The notes beneath the pieces are model-generated. The model worked only from the letters and a program-made list of their open reading frames with translations, searched no databases and had not been told where the DNA came from. Both the position numbers and the translations under genes were made by a program. This document shows, piece by piece, positions 1 to 14,969 of a DNA stretch of 64,000 bases. The stretch is from NCBI RefSeq assembly GCF_037042905.1, contig NW_026974141.1, positions 2,550,001-2,614,000 of the forward strand, in the 5' to 3' direction. Numbering within the stretch: the stretch's first letter is position 1; each line of letters begins with the position of its first letter. Source of the stretch: Lytechinus pictus (lineage: Eukaryota; Echinodermata; Echinoidea; Temnopleuroida; Toxopneustidae).

Positions 1-9
1 ATACTTTAG

Positions 10-134
10 GAGGACATGGATCTGTTTGAAGAGCTTCATTATTATTTCAAGTTTGCTGCTGCGTCCTATGGTTGGAAGGGCTATGTGATGGTCTACGGTG
101 CTGAAGGATGCTGTACAATGACCAGAGAATGCAG
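10..134 (+). CDS. DAGLA: DAGLA visible exon 1
   Basis: Acceptor 'ctttag' at 4-9 and donor GTAAGT at 135. It encodes visible residues 1-41 plus two bases (exit phase 2). It contains [19 protein letters not shown], the segment between the last membrane helix and the lipase domain, then a Cys-rich run (GCCTMTREC) continued in the next exon. Earlier exons lie off the window. Confidence 0.85.
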
Positions 135-3100
135 GTAAGTCTTACCATCAGCTCTTTGGCCCAAATGGAGCGTTGTGGCCCAGTGGATAAGTCTGCGGAC
201 TTTGAAACAGACGGTCGTGGGTTCAAATCCCAGCCATGGCGTAGTTTCCTTCCGTAAGTAATTCATCCACATTGTGCTGCACTCAACCCAGGTGAGGTGA
301 ATGGGTACCTGGCAGGAATTTATTCCTTGAAATGTGTGTGCGCTGCAATCTTAGTAATTATGGCTGTCAAGCTACAGCTGGGGTAATAATATCCAAGTCC
401 TTTTGAAGCGCATAGAGACATAATTCATAATGTGATATGCCCTATACAAGAACTGAATATTATTATTATCATTATTCATAAAGGTGGCTTTAAATTTTTA
501 GTTTGAAACCATGGATTCTGCAGATTTCTTACATTGATTACACTTAATTTGATGCGTATATTGAGAGAGTATCCATTGATGAATGCACACTTTTTTCTTT
601 ACACATATTCTTTAGTCAGTCCGGCATGGGTGTTCAAATTCTTCCCAAAACCCCTCTTTATTTCTTTTATCTTGCCTGGTGTTACATACTTGTTAATAAT
701 GTTTGTTGAATGTGTTTTATTTGAATTTCAATAATGTGTAATTTTATATACCGGCATGTGCAATACTCTCTCAATGTTTTTTTCCGTGAGGGCTTTGCAT
801 GCCTCTGGGCAATAGTACTGAATTTTACTTTTGCGAGCCCTGGCCCATGGAAAACACATTTTCTTACTCTTTTCTTCTTTTCTTTCGTTTCTACTTATCC
901 ATATTATTTTTGTAATTACAATGTACAATTTTTGTATGTTTTTTATGGCCAAATTAATAATAATAATACTAATAATTTCATCAAAGTGCACTAAATTGAG
1001 TCTTGTTACTAGGGTTTCAGCAGTAATGATCCCATCTTTTTAATTAATGAGTCAACTGTTCGTGTTAATTAATATGCATAAATATAATACATGATTATGA
1101 TATATTTTTGGTCTGGCAGCGGCGGTGGCATAAATGTTGACTGTGAGAATTAATCAACTGTTACTGTGATATTTCATTCAACCAGCTTGTTCTTATCCTT
1201 TCGTTCCTCAGATGCTGTTGTTTTAAAAGAAGACGTCACTACCACCTAGACGAGACGTCCGACCCGGATGCCGACAACTGCTGCATGTGCAACTTTGCCG
1301 CCCTGAAGAAGATGTCCGGCCTGAGCAACAATGACATCATCTACGCAACATTCCATGTCTCGGTCAGTAGCAATAAAGAGGACTCCTCTGTCACCGAAAG
1401 CTATGGGTTAGATACCGAGGGCTTGGTCCTGGTTGGGCGGACCAACGAAAAGGGGGGCTTGAAGAGGGACGTTCCAAATTCCAGGGGTGACAAAACCCCA
1501 CTTGATGCTGAGACCCCGGAATCAGGCATCTGCCTCACGACGAGCCTCTCATTCCAAGAGGAGATGGATGACCGCATGATGACCTTTGACGCGGGGTCGT
1601 TGGGGTCTTCCGATGTCTTTGATGATGGTTTATTGTCTTGTGGTGGTCGTTTTTGTTCTTGCTTGCCTCCCTCTCTTTCCCCTTGCAGCCAAGCTTGTTG
1701 TGATTCTGATGTTTTATCAGCTGGGAGTGTATCAAGCCTGTCACAGTCAGAAAACCTGGTATGCTATTTTATTATTTTTTTTCTCTCTTCCTCCAATCTT
1801 TATTTTCATTTTGTAGTCTCATTTTTTGCCTTTCAGTTTTGTTGCATGGCATGCTTGCAAGTTTTGAGTCTTGTTGCCCTTCTGTCACAAATGTTTCTTA
1901 GAAATCCCCTTCTCTCCCCCCTTCTCCCTGCCCACTTCAAGCCCTGGGTCTCCTTGCCCTCTCCTCCCCTTGCCCTCCCCTCCCCTTGCCTCCCCCTCCT
2001 CTTGCCATCCCCTCCCCTCTCCTTGCCTTCCACCTCCCCTCCCCTAACGCAACCCCTCATTTTTTGTATGGAAACTATTAAACCCACTTGTGTCCACCAA
2101 CAACATAGAGAGTCATCTCTGTTGAATACATAACACTTACATTATATATCCCCATTCTTTAGTTAAAAATAAAAATCTATGTCTTTAGAAGAAAATATAG
2201 AATTAATTAGAAGATAATAATTTGTCCATTAGTTTTCAGTTTAGTTTTGAAATCCAGTAGAACAAAAGCAAATCACTAGTATTTATGTCGGTGACGGACA
2301 TGTAACTGTTGTCCATGAATACACGTACATCACCATTTACATGTTAGAGTTCTTGTCTATTAGTAAATAATAATAATAATAGTTTTTTAATTAATATTGA
2401 GTCAATCAACACATCAGATTAGAAGCACTTTCATCATCTGTTGTTGATACAAGTATCTTTAGACATTCTTTATGGGTTGTAATTTGTCACATGACAGATC
2501 ATAATTGTCTCCTAGACATAGGAATACATTCATTTTCATTTAGAAGAATTTGATGTTCTTGCATGATTTCAAGATCAGTTTAATAAAAAACAATAAAAAG
2601 ATATATATGTATATCTTATTGGACTTCTTATATTATTATTTATAGAAAATATGCTTATTGCAAGAAAACATTTTTTCTGAGCAATAATGCATTTTAGGTG
2701 TTCATAAATTTATTTATTTTAGTTTAAAAAAATTGATAGATTAGTATGAAATATATTGTTTTTTTTTGGTTGCAAAAAGTTGAATCTAGTTTAGGAAGAA
2801 CATTGTACACCCGATATTAAATTGGGTTGGTCAGTGTGTATGAGGACCCCTCTCCCTCCCCCTCTCATTCTTCACTCCCCCCTGCTCTCTTTCTTTCTTT
2901 CTTTTGTTCGTTCTTTCTTTCTTTCTTTCTGTATCTATCTCTTTTCTCTCCCCTGTATCAATCTGTTTCATGTTATGCATGACTTCAAGAACTGGAGTAC
3001 ATCAAAGAAGAAGTTCTTTTTTCAATCATTTTTAATGACATAAGCTTTAGTTGTAATATGCATATTATTAAAATTCTCACAGTCACTGCATACATATATA

Positions 3101-6100
3101 TATATGGGGGAAAAGTATCTTTGCTATAATTTCAGTAAAATGCCAGGAAAACAACCTACCTTTCATATTACAGTCAACAATGAAGTCATACATAACAGTT
3201 TTATGCCCCCCTCCCTCTCTCTACTACCGCCCCCATCCCCCTCTCTCGACTACCGTCCCCTCCGGCCCTCCCCATCTACTTTTCACTATAGCATATTAAG
3301 CTTTGCTATTTCTGTAACTTGTTGGTTGTTTTGGTTATGTTATGCCAATTTGAAGTGGACATTTCTATGCCATATTCTCCAGCTGCCTGGCTTTTTTCTT
3401 CACTCTCGTATTACTACCAGTATCTAGTTTCCGAGTGTTGCGTGATTTGAAGCTTTCGATTTCAAGGTTTAAAGAGAAAGTCCAATTTGATTGAAAAGAA
3501 AAAGAGACTCCACTCTTCAGACTTGAGTCAAAATTCATGCATTTTGAACTTATTTTTAGCCAAAATGGCTCATTTTAGATGATTTTCATCTTTTTCTTTT
3601 TAATTCAATTTCAAGTGGCACCCCTGATATGACTTTTTAAAGGTAGTGAGGAATCAAAATTTTCTGGATACATATTTAATAGGTTTTTGTAGACTTATTT
3701 TCAAAGGTAAAATTGAAATAAAGTAGACAATATGAGAAGAATTATTAAAAGTCAACTGCGATTCATTAAGTTTAAAAGGTCATGAATAATAGAATACTAT
3801 TTTTATAATTAAAAAAACAACAACAACTTATTCCACAAATAGCCTCTTTTTACATATCCTCCAGTATGAAATGAGTTTAAATTAATATTTTGTCATGAAA
3901 AAGATGTAAGAAAATCATAAAATATTAAATGTTCAATCATTGAAATAAAACTGATATGAAATGAGATAATAGAGTTGCCACTGTAAGTTATAAACAGATT
4001 ACATAGCTTTTTTTATATTTTGTTTGATTGGTTTCAGACATTTTTTTTCTGGTTTATGTAAATTTATTTAAGTTTATTGGACTTCCCTTTAATCTGATAT
4101 AACTTTACAGCTTTGCTTGGATAGTCTTTGCATGAGCTATGCCTATCATAGCAGAATCTATCGTAGTTGAAGATTGCTCTGCATTGTTGCTTCGCTTTGC
4201 CCTTTACTCTTGCATGCTTATCATTCCGCCTCATTTTAGAACTTTTATCTGGACCCCGGAAATATGTGACAGCGCTTGATATTTTGCCTGAATAACGTTT
4301 GAAATTAACATTACATGACATTAACATTAATTGACATGTCTTGCTCGTCATTGAGGCATGATGTAATATGCGTATGTGGACAGCCTATGCACCCATCCAA
4401 AACATTGTGCAATTCTTTTAGGGCATCTATTTCCCTTTTGCTTCTTTATTAACTTGCTTGATATTGTGTGGTGTTTTACACACAAATATCTCCCTGAACT
4501 CCGCCCGCCTTGTAGAATTTCTGTACTGCTTTTCTATTTTCATCAGATGAATACTCGATGGCAACGAGCTTGCGAACTTGTCTTTTCTATACTCTTCTGC
4601 AATACAATGCCAAATGGAGCAAGTGACAAATAAGAATATTTGAGTTGATATTTTCATATTTGTCATTTTGTATTTTTTTTCTTGAAATTTTTTTTTTCCA
4701 TGAATACTCATTCTGCTCAGAGATATGTCAGGCAAACCAATATGATATTGAATCGATAATAGGTACAATTTGTTCATTTGCAGGAAACATCACCATTTGT
4801 CACTTGCCCCCTTCTGACATTGTACGGTGGGATTTACTTCTGCAGTGCTCTTTAATAGTTTCTTGCTTTTCCCTCCCTGTGTTTGTTAGAGTGTTCCCCC
4901 CCCCCCCTCTGAGTGGAGTAGAATAATCCAGCTGTAACATCAGTGTGGGTTTGTGCTTTTGTGTTCTTGGGATATTCCACTATGGTGACAGGTAAATATG
5001 TTATGATTGAAAGAGTGGTTTGCAAGCTAAAATATTTTCATAACTTGAATGTTGGTATTGATGCACTATATGGTTTTCTTTTTTTTTCAGAATGAGTATT
5101 TTGTGTTTTGCTTGTAACTTAGGGAAAACTAACTTTTAAATTATAAATGTTTGTCAGAGTATGTTCTCTTGAGTAACTTACAAGCAAAACCAATCCACTC
5201 TTGAAGAGGGTAATTAAAACGTTAGTGTTAAAAACCAACTTTAGTTTTGAAAACCAGAAACAAAAAGTTATTATTTTGATTACAAATAAATAAACAAAAT
5301 CACACAGAAGAACTGGATGGCAGTAAGATTCTTCTACTCTTTCTCCTAGTTTTGAAAGCTCCTAAATATTTTATTGTTTGATTATTTATACAATCAGTTG
5401 AAAATTTTGTTTTGAAAGCAGGTTCGGTTTCTGATCGAACCATCAGTACGGATACATACAATGTGTGGTTAATGTGTATGCTCAATGCCTTGCATTATTA
5501 TCCCTACACATATTACTTATATTCAGTTTCAAAGAGAAAAATATGATATGAAATAATAATTCACACACGTATTTAGACATTTACTGAGTCAAGTGTTTGA
5601 GGTAATGTTTTTTGTAATTGATATATTTTTTTAATACACGAAATCTGATATTGCATGTTACGTTGACATTGTGTCACTGTGATTTAAATGTAGGCCTATA
5701 TCACACATAATAATAATAATAATAATCCGTTTTTATATAGCGCTTAATACATCGGAACGACGTGTCTAAGCGCTTTACAGATATATTATTACCCCGGACA
5801 TATAGGTCTAATATTCTATATTTACATATATATCTATAAAATTGATTTTTTTTTCCCCTCCACAATATACCACCACTATATATATACCACATATATTTAT
5901 GTATTAATTATTACAAAAGATCATGTACACACGGCATACTGTATTGAAGATATACATTAAACACAGATAAACACTCACAGTGTTGCATATTTCAAACAAG
6001 TGGGACCATTAAAGATAGCTAATGAGCACTCAAGAATGGATAGATTTTCTTTCACTTTTCATTTGGTGTAATTAGATTCATATAGGACACATTTTTTTAC

Positions 6101-9100
6101 AATTCATATTTAATTTTAGGGTGTTTCACGTTATGTACTCTCTGCTTCATTGTGTGGCTATGGCTTTGGTTTTTGCCATGTTAAAAGAGTTCAGTTTATT
6201 CTCAAATGAACATCCTGTGAGTGTTTCATTCACATATTTGTCATATATAGTTGTTATAAGCTACTGAAATCCTTGCATCTGATTGGCTGAGCACAAATTT
6301 GTCAGAGAAGATTACTCATAAGTGAAACACTGCTCTTGTGTGATTAATGGTGGCAGCGGTGGGATAAGTGCAAGTAGGTATAAAGGGCCCTGTTTTATAA
6401 AGCTTGTCATCAATTGCAAGTTACAAACAGCTGTCATAAGTTAATGAAATCCTGCAATTATCATATATTTCCAACAGTTATTGATAATAAAGTCCATAAG
6501 CAATGGTGGCAGCGTTGGGATACATGCAACAAGATGTAAAGGTCCGCTTTTCATAAAGCTTGTTATCAATGGCATATTACAAGCTACTGTTATGAGGCAA
6601 GGAAGCACAGCATTATAATTGGCCAAAAACACATTTTTTCAGAGATTTCTTGCAGTTCTTATGATTAATTATCTTCATTAATCTATGATCTTACCATAAA
6701 ACTTACATTTGTCTTATCATCATCGAGGGGCAATATCTTGAAATGTAATACTAAAGCCATGTAATTTGTTTAGATAATAGCAAATATGTCATATATTAAC
6801 TTGATGACAAGTTTTATGAAATAGGATCAAATTGGAACCAAATATAAATCTGAAGTTTAGCAATTGGCGTTAGGATTCGGGTGGTTCTGTATTAAGTGAA
6901 AGGGGGTCTGGGAAGATAGATGTCAATCTGTAAATGTTGAATGTTAGACAAGTAGATGAGTCAAGAATTGAACCACACATAGCCACACAATGAGTGAGAG
7001 TAAAACACAAGATGGTGTTAAACTATTGCAATTACAAGGGACATAATTTTGCACTAAAATCATTCCAAAATGACACAAAATTAAAGTGAAGAATTCATCA
7101 AAATTTTTGAAATAATGATTTAAAAAAATCAAATTATGCAATTTCATATCACAGAGGATCTTAGTTAATGGATACATGTTTTATAATAGAATATCCCATA
7201 TATATTTGTTTTATAGCTTGATGTTTTTTAAGTGTTTACTAGCATACATTTTTGTGTATTTCAGTAATTCATCACTAAACAGAAAGTCTGTTTGAAAAAG
7301 GAAGGGCATTAATTTCTGTTGAAAATCATTATCTGGGTTATGACTTTTTCATCAAAATTTTACTTTTAAAACTTTGATGGGAGAAAAAAAATTGGCATCA
7401 GCTAACAAGCGTTTGTTTGATACATAGCACATAATTTCTCCATGTGTTTCTAAAAGACAAGGGATTTTATCATTTTATAAACCCACTTGCCCCCGACCCC
7501 AGAAAAAATGATTTATCACGTACATCATGTACATATAAAATCTTTCAACAGTTATCTGATACATTGCCTCTGTAGTTTCAGAGTCTTTAAAGAATTAGAA
7601 AAATTGCCATCTTTTTATCTAACAAGTAGTCACATATATTGCAGTTCTATGGTAAGTTTTTGCAAAAAGCACGATTTTAATGCCCTTCTGATTTCTATAC
7701 AAATGATATGATATTCAATATTTATAACCAATCATAATCGTGTGACCAGTTATCTGTGTTGTGATTTGTCATGTAGCATGCACGTAAGGTAGTTAGACAA
7801 CCTCGCATGACGACAAAGATTGCGAAACGAACGTCTACTTCAAAGGTAAAATGATCTGTGTTATATATCAATGCACGGTTTGCCGCACGCCACGACACTA
7901 ACTCGTGCAGTAACAACTGCATTCTAACGCTTAGACGGCACGGTTTTTAACAGTTACGACTGCTGCAATGATGACTGCTTCAATGTACATCGGCATGAGC
8001 TGATGCACCACAAGGCCTATGGGGTAATATGTGCTATCATCTACATATCATGGGATATGCATTGATATTGACTGCTTTGAGGTGCAATGGTTGAAATTAT
8101 AATGCATGGTGATCTTGAAGTGTTGTTTCCAAGGTCAAGTTAAGGGTTAATATGTAGTCCCGAAATTGGTAGTTGTGAAGCATAATAATTATCTGGATAT
8201 CGGGGAATACTCAGAGGTTTACACCAAGAAAAAGACAAATCTGTAAGAAAATTGCTTTTGATCTGTAAGGGACCTTTCACCATGTATTTACATATAGTAA
8301 TGAGGTGGTAACACTGAAATCATTTTATCATCATCAAGTTTTAATGAAGAGAGTAGATGTTCTATTTAATTTCATGGACATTTCATACAATGAAAGTGTA
8401 ATCTTTTATGTTATTTCAACAAGTTATCATTAATTGATATGAGATCTTGAGTTCATTATTGCACAGATTTGAATGGCTTTGACTTAGAAGTTTTCACAAT
8501 GCCTTTTTACATCCATAACCAAGGCTACTAACTCACACGATTATTTTGCTGATATATACAATGTTATTTTATGCATGAGTTAGGATGAATGATGGTAGCA
8601 ATGATAACAGAAACGGTAACAAAGATGATTGTTCTGACCCATATTACAAAAGTTTTGGTTACCCTTATATGGTCCACATTTTTTCCATGATGTGATCATG
8701 AAAATTTAGTAAAAAATATTCTAATGTTATTATTTTTTTGGGGGTGGGGTGCAATTTGAATTAAGAAAGGATAAACAAATTTTACCAAGTCTTTGTAAAA
8801 TGTTGAGACACAATGGCCCGAATTCACAAAGGTAGTTTTGAAAACCCATGGTTGAATCCATGGTTTATGCAGATTTCCGGTATAAATTACGCTTAATTTG
8901 GCGCGTATCGGGTGCGTGTGCATATAAAATGTCCAATTGTGATGTGCACTTTTGTCACAGTGCGCCAAATTGATGCCTGTTACCGTGGTTAGATACGCTA
9001 TTCTATTCATGAGTCCTCTGTTTAGAGAGTGGACTCATTAATTCAAAACAGTGGACTCATGAATAAAATAACATGGATAACCACGGCAACAGGCTTCAAT

Positions 9101-12100
9101 TTGGCGTACTGTGACAAAAGCTTGCATCAGCAGTGGACATTTTTTTAAATATGCGGTAAAATAAGCGTAATTTATCCAGTAAATCTGCATAAACCATGGA
9201 CTCAACCGTGGGTTTTCAAAACCACCTTCGTGAATTCGGGCTAATATTTTTTGCTGAATGTCGTTTTTGGCACATCCTTTCATGGGCATAATATCGTTTT
9301 TGCATTATAGTTCTCTAAGCAACCATTCCATTTCTGTATTAAAATGAAAATTGAATTAGAGTCTTGAACATATGCCGGATTCGTAAGGAAAGATTATGAA
9401 GAATAGTGGAATTTTTTTATGCCGTTCATACTTATGTAGCCCCCTGAAGTTTCTTAAAGAGATAGTCAAAGTTTCAAATCTGAACAGTACTTAGATTCAT
9501 TGCCTTACAGTGCAGAAAGGAGTTATTGTTTGGATTTATTTTTCATTTTCTTTTGTTCACATTTTAATGCCCAGCAAAATCAAAGGATGAATGAAATGAA
9601 AGTTTAACAATTGATATAATATCCTTGCCAAAGGATATCAAATTGTCCTTAGAAATCTTGTTTTTATACAAAAGAGCACCTTGATAAACCATTACTAGCA
9701 TCAAGTTAAAAATTATATTTTGCATCTTGTTTTACTTTTTACTTTGTGTAGCATAAATTTTACTTTGTTTTGAATATTCACTCCTAATTTTTGATGCCTT
9801 AATGAATAAATTGGTTCCTGCAGATGATTGGTTAGCCATTCACATGCTTCATCGTGATTGGTCGATTCACACAGTGCCAATAATCCATTTATGTGTCACC
9901 CCGCATTCAGGCTTTTCAGCTTTAGTTGTTATATATCCAAGGGGCCATTTCATGAAGCTGCTTTTAAAGAGATACTCCGGGCTGGAGATATTCATATCTC
10001 AATAAATAGAGTAAAATTCACAAAGCGAAATGCTGAAAATTTGATCAAAATCTGATAAAAAATAACAAAGTTATCTAAATATTTGCATTATTCCAGTGAA
10101 ACAGTTCTAGGCATGTCTTCATGAATATTCATTAGGTGGGCTGACGATGTCATATCCCCACTTGTTCTTTTGTATTTTATATTACGGTATATGAAATAAG
10201 GTTTATTCAAAAATTTTCTACCAAGAACTAAAACAATTGGATTGAAAACTGATTAAGTGCATTAGTTATTTATTGCTGCAACTCGTTTCATTATAATGGA
10301 GACACATCATTTACACGTGTATGAAAAAATGAAGCAGTTATGATTTCATGTAATAACATAAGAAAAAGGAAAGTGGGGATGTGACATCATCAGCCCACCT
10401 AATGAATATTCATGATGACATGCATATAACTGTTTTCACAAAATATTGCTAAACTTTGAATTTCAATAACTTCATTATTTGTTATCCAATTGAGATGAAT
10501 TTTTCAGCATTTTGCTCTGTGAATTTTACCCTATTTATTTAGATATAAATATTTTCAGCCTGGAGTATCCCTTTAAGTTATACATGACTTTACACACGAC
10601 TGGTGACCATTTCTTTGGTGCTAAAATAGATACCCTGAATGTTCCCTGTTTTAAAAAATGGGAGTGCATTTCCCTATAATCCCTTTAAAATCTTTGTAAC
10701 ATATTGAATCTTTCTGTCAGATGCTTGTTAAAATGAGAATTAATCTTCCAATATAAGGGCCCCGTCTTACAAAGAGCTACGATTGATCCGATCAACCACA
10801 ACTCTGGAAAGCCAGCAATGTCAACATCTAAAATGCATCTTTGTTAAATTGTTTTTATTTAGATATGCTGTATATTAATTCATTCATCGTTTTCTTGAAA
10901 ATTGAGTGTGCTTCCCTTGGTATACAAAGGACGTTTTGGAAATTTCCTGAAAAGAAAATGATGACATTGATGGATTTCCATACAGTTGAGGTTGATCCGA
11001 TCAATTGTAACTCTTTGTAAGACGGGCCCCAGATTTGCTGATTGGGAAACAAAATGATTGAGAATCTTGTTATGCACCAAAGAACTCATCTCTAGTCGGA
11101 CATAAAGTCATGTGTAGCTTAACATCAGCTTTTTGAAACACATACTTTTTTACATAGATGTATTAATTTGATAAATGTGCAAACATTAATAATATGAGCC
11201 ATTGAATCTATTAATACAATTTAACATATCAGTATATTATTGTTATTATAAAACCTGTTTTTTCTGCTAGTTTCGCAGTGATGAGGTAGTCATTTAATAT
11301 TTTGAGGAAAAATGAATAAGAGTATTGTTGTTATTTCTAACATGCACTCAGCAAGTTTTAATTTTGCCAAAACAAGCTCTATGATAATGTTTGCATGAGA
11401 ATTAATTTTTCACATAATTTGCAGATATTTGGAATATGTCATTAAGAGATTTATGAAATAAATGTTGTGCCATATATTCAATTTATTTCAATCAACTGCT
11501 TGGAAATTTGGAATATTTGAATGAAATAAATATTTTAAATATTTATTTGATTCAGAATGACTTATACCAGACAATCTAATTGTCATTAAATTGAAAAAAA
11601 AAATGAAATTTTATATTGCCAATTTGAGGAGGCAACAGGATCATTTTTGCAATTTTTTTTTTTTTTTTCTATTTGATCATCAGGTATGGGAGACACCGTT
11701 CTTTGTTGCTCTTGATCATGAGAGGAGACGAGTGGTCGTTTCTATCAGGGGTACCCTGTCTGTCGCTGACATAGTGACAGACTTGAGTGCAGACACAAGC
11801 CCTATCTCCAGTCAAGACGAATCATCACCATACCAAGGCCATAAGGTAAGCTCGGGAGTGGTAGTGTGGGTTGAGATGTGAATGTGCACCATTCAAATTT
11901 ACAAAAGACACATTGTGCAGAATAATCTGCCTTACCGCCCTTTCACACAGTAAAAAAAATCGTAATTTGAACGATGATTCCAGTGAGAAATAAGGCTAAT
12001 GACAAATTTTTAGCACGTGTGAAACCAAACTGGAATCATTAACGCTAATCACAGTCACGAATTCAAATTCTACTCTGGAGGTGAATTCAAGTTAAGTTTC

Positions 12101-14726
12101 ACCCATATTACGGTACGAATTTTCCGTGTGGAAGGCTTGACCTCCACAACATCTTTTGGGGGCGGAGCTTACGTGACCTTTCAAGCACTTCCGCAGATAA
12201 TACAATTGTCATGCACTCATCTTAGTTTGCATTTTCGATGCAGTGCTTTGATTGACAAGTCACCAAGGACACATACCGCCTTCGCTCGGGAATTTGAATT
12301 CAAATCACAATTTGCGAGTGAGTGAAAGGTCCGACGATTCTAAAGACGAATTGCAATCACTATTACAATGATTCAAGATTCATGTGTGAAAAGGCATATC
12401 TCTTTGGTACCAGAGAAATCTGTTCGACTTAAAAGAAATTCGACTTGAAAGATGCAAATAACACAAGCTTTGCATAATCTAGTCTGAAAAATTGTGTCGA
12501 CTTTAATAGGTGGCTTTTTGATTGATGGAATTTTGAACTATGTATATCTGAGAATTACAGTTTTGAACTGCTTAATACAATGCTTCTATAAAGCACGTTA
12601 AACATTTGATCCTTATTACCCTGGGGCGGTATTCTGAACATTGTCTTTTCTCCATATTTTATCTTTTCTCAGAGATATGACAAAATCGGTATTCTGGTGG
12701 ATGTCATAACTTTTGTCACAAAAATTGTCATAAATTTCATCTCTTCTCTTTAACGCGCACCAAAAATACGCGGCTTTAAATGCGCGTAATCCTTTTATAC
12801 AAGCAAAAGATATGACAAAAGTTATGACAGATGGGTAGCAGTCACAAATTTTGTCATATCTTTTAGTACCAAATATCCCGATACCCTGCCGGCTAAATGT
12901 CAAGCAAATAGCAGATTTGTGACAATATCTCGGAGAAAAAATGACAAAATTTATACAGTGTTCCAGAATACCACCCCTGGTCATTGGATTACATAACGAG
13001 ACTACACGTAAGGTCACCATCTTTCCATCTGAGGGAGAATTTGAATCCCCTTCTCTTTGGAGAGATTGTTCCTTATGATGATGCATCAAGCAAAACTAGA
13101 ATTTACTGATTGAATTATTTACTTATTGTTCTGGAGGATCTATGTAAAGAATCCATCTGATTTTGAAATCTTATAGAATTTCATTGTTTTTGCCAGGGTA
13201 TGGTTGAAGCAGCTAACTACATCAAAAGAAGATTGATAGATGATATGTTACTACACCAAGCATTTACATCTGATGAGGTAAGATTGACATTTAATTCTCA
13301 TTCTGAACATTATAAAACATAATTAAAGATAGTCCATCCATATTTAATTGTTCGAAATAAACAAAAAATGAAATACTCCGAAAATTTGCTTTGCCCAATT
13401 TATCGTGGGCCCGTGCAGCGCCAGATCAACGAGGCTCTTACCGTTTAATCGTTGACCACCAAACAGCAATTCTCATCTTTGAATGTCTGTTGGTCTGACA
13501 CGGCCGGGTTTGAATCCCCGACCTCCTGGTTGTGAATTGGACGCTCTACCAACTGAGCCAACCCGCCGGTGTTGTCATAAGATGATTAATTTAGATGATC
13601 ATTCAAATATATCTTACAATATGAATTAATCATTGTATATTGGTAAGAAGTGTGCTCAATATTTTCTAGTTATGACATTTTCCTTCATCACCAAATTATT
13701 CAACTTCAAATTGTTCTAATAGGTGTATTTAATGGCCTTGGTCACTAAAACAAGAATTTCTTGAAACTTAATGGCTATGCTTGCTGACTGTCAGGCTTGT
13801 AAATAAGAAAGTAATAATCTTTGATTTCCCTCATTTCTGATTTCTCTTTTTATATATTATTGAGGATGTTGAATTTGGCAAAGTTTAATTTCCTTTTGAT
13901 TGAAATAAGAACATCTGTATATTCTTGTTTAACAACTTGTATAGGCAAGGGGAACGCAAAATTATGAATTGCTGTTGGTTGGTCATTCTTTGGGAGCCGG
14001 TACGGCGGCCATCTTGGGTATCATGCTACGACCAGACTACCCAACTCTCAAGGTTTATGCATACTCGCCTCCGGGAGGGTTGCTATGGTGAGTGGGATGA
14101 TGATGAAGATGGTGATGGTGATGATGATGATGATGATGATGGTGATGGTGGTGGTGATGATGGTGATGAAGGTGGTGATGATGGTGGTGATGATGGTGAT
14201 GATGATGGTGATGATGGTGATGATGATGGTGGTGATGATGATGATGATGATGATGGTGATATAATAATAATAGCCAGTTTTTATATAGCGCTTTTCCCAG
14301 AACGGCTCAAAGCGCTTCACAGCATATTATTACCCCGGTCATTGGATTCATTTCAATCCCGCACAAAAAGTGCACAATTTCAACTCCCTGGGGAGTATTC
14401 CTTGCATTCATCGGAGCCTCATAATGGCGCTGGCAAATTCAAGCTTACAATAACTTTCGCATCCTACTGGGTACCCATTTAGCACCTGGGTCGAGAGTGA
14501 CAAAGTGTGGATTGATGCCTTGCCAAAGGATGCTAGACCGCGGTGGGATTCGAACACACAACCCGCTGTTTACAAGGCGAGAGTCAGAACCACTACACCA
14601 CGGCTCTTCCATGATGATGATGATGGTGCTGGTAACAATGATGGGGATGATGATGGTCGTGATGATGATGATGATGGTGATGATGGTGATGATGATGATG
14701 GTGATGATGATGATGATGAATGGTGG

Positions 14727-14757
<31 letters not shown>

Positions 14758-14938
14758 GATGATGATGGTGATGATGATGGTGATAATGATGATGATGAAT
14801 GGTGGTGATGATGATGATGATGATGATGATGATGGTGATGGTGATGGTGATGATGATGATGATTAATGGTGGTGATGATGATGATGATGATGGTGGTGAT
14901 GTTGGTGATGATGGTGATGATGATGATAGTGATGATGG

Positions 14939-14969
<31 letters not shown>

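Larger units (their letters stand above)
1759..8815. other. Large DAGLA intron 2, left part
   Basis: An AT-rich intron. It holds a C/T-rich tract (about 1900-2050), CT runs near 2880-2930, a SINE tail (5705-5802) and a diffuse repeat (6190-6620). No exon-like reading frame with splice sites was recognised between 2134 and 8815. Confidence 0.5.

Noticed and set aside
176..230. tRNA gene at the left edge
   Set aside because: A and B boxes are present but the acceptor stem does not pair and a SINE body follows; the same head recurs in many copies.
1759..2133. Continuation of the DAGLA exon 2 frame to 2133
   Set aside because: Beyond the donor at 1759 the sequence becomes T-rich and then pure polypyrimidine; the phase fit is at 1758.
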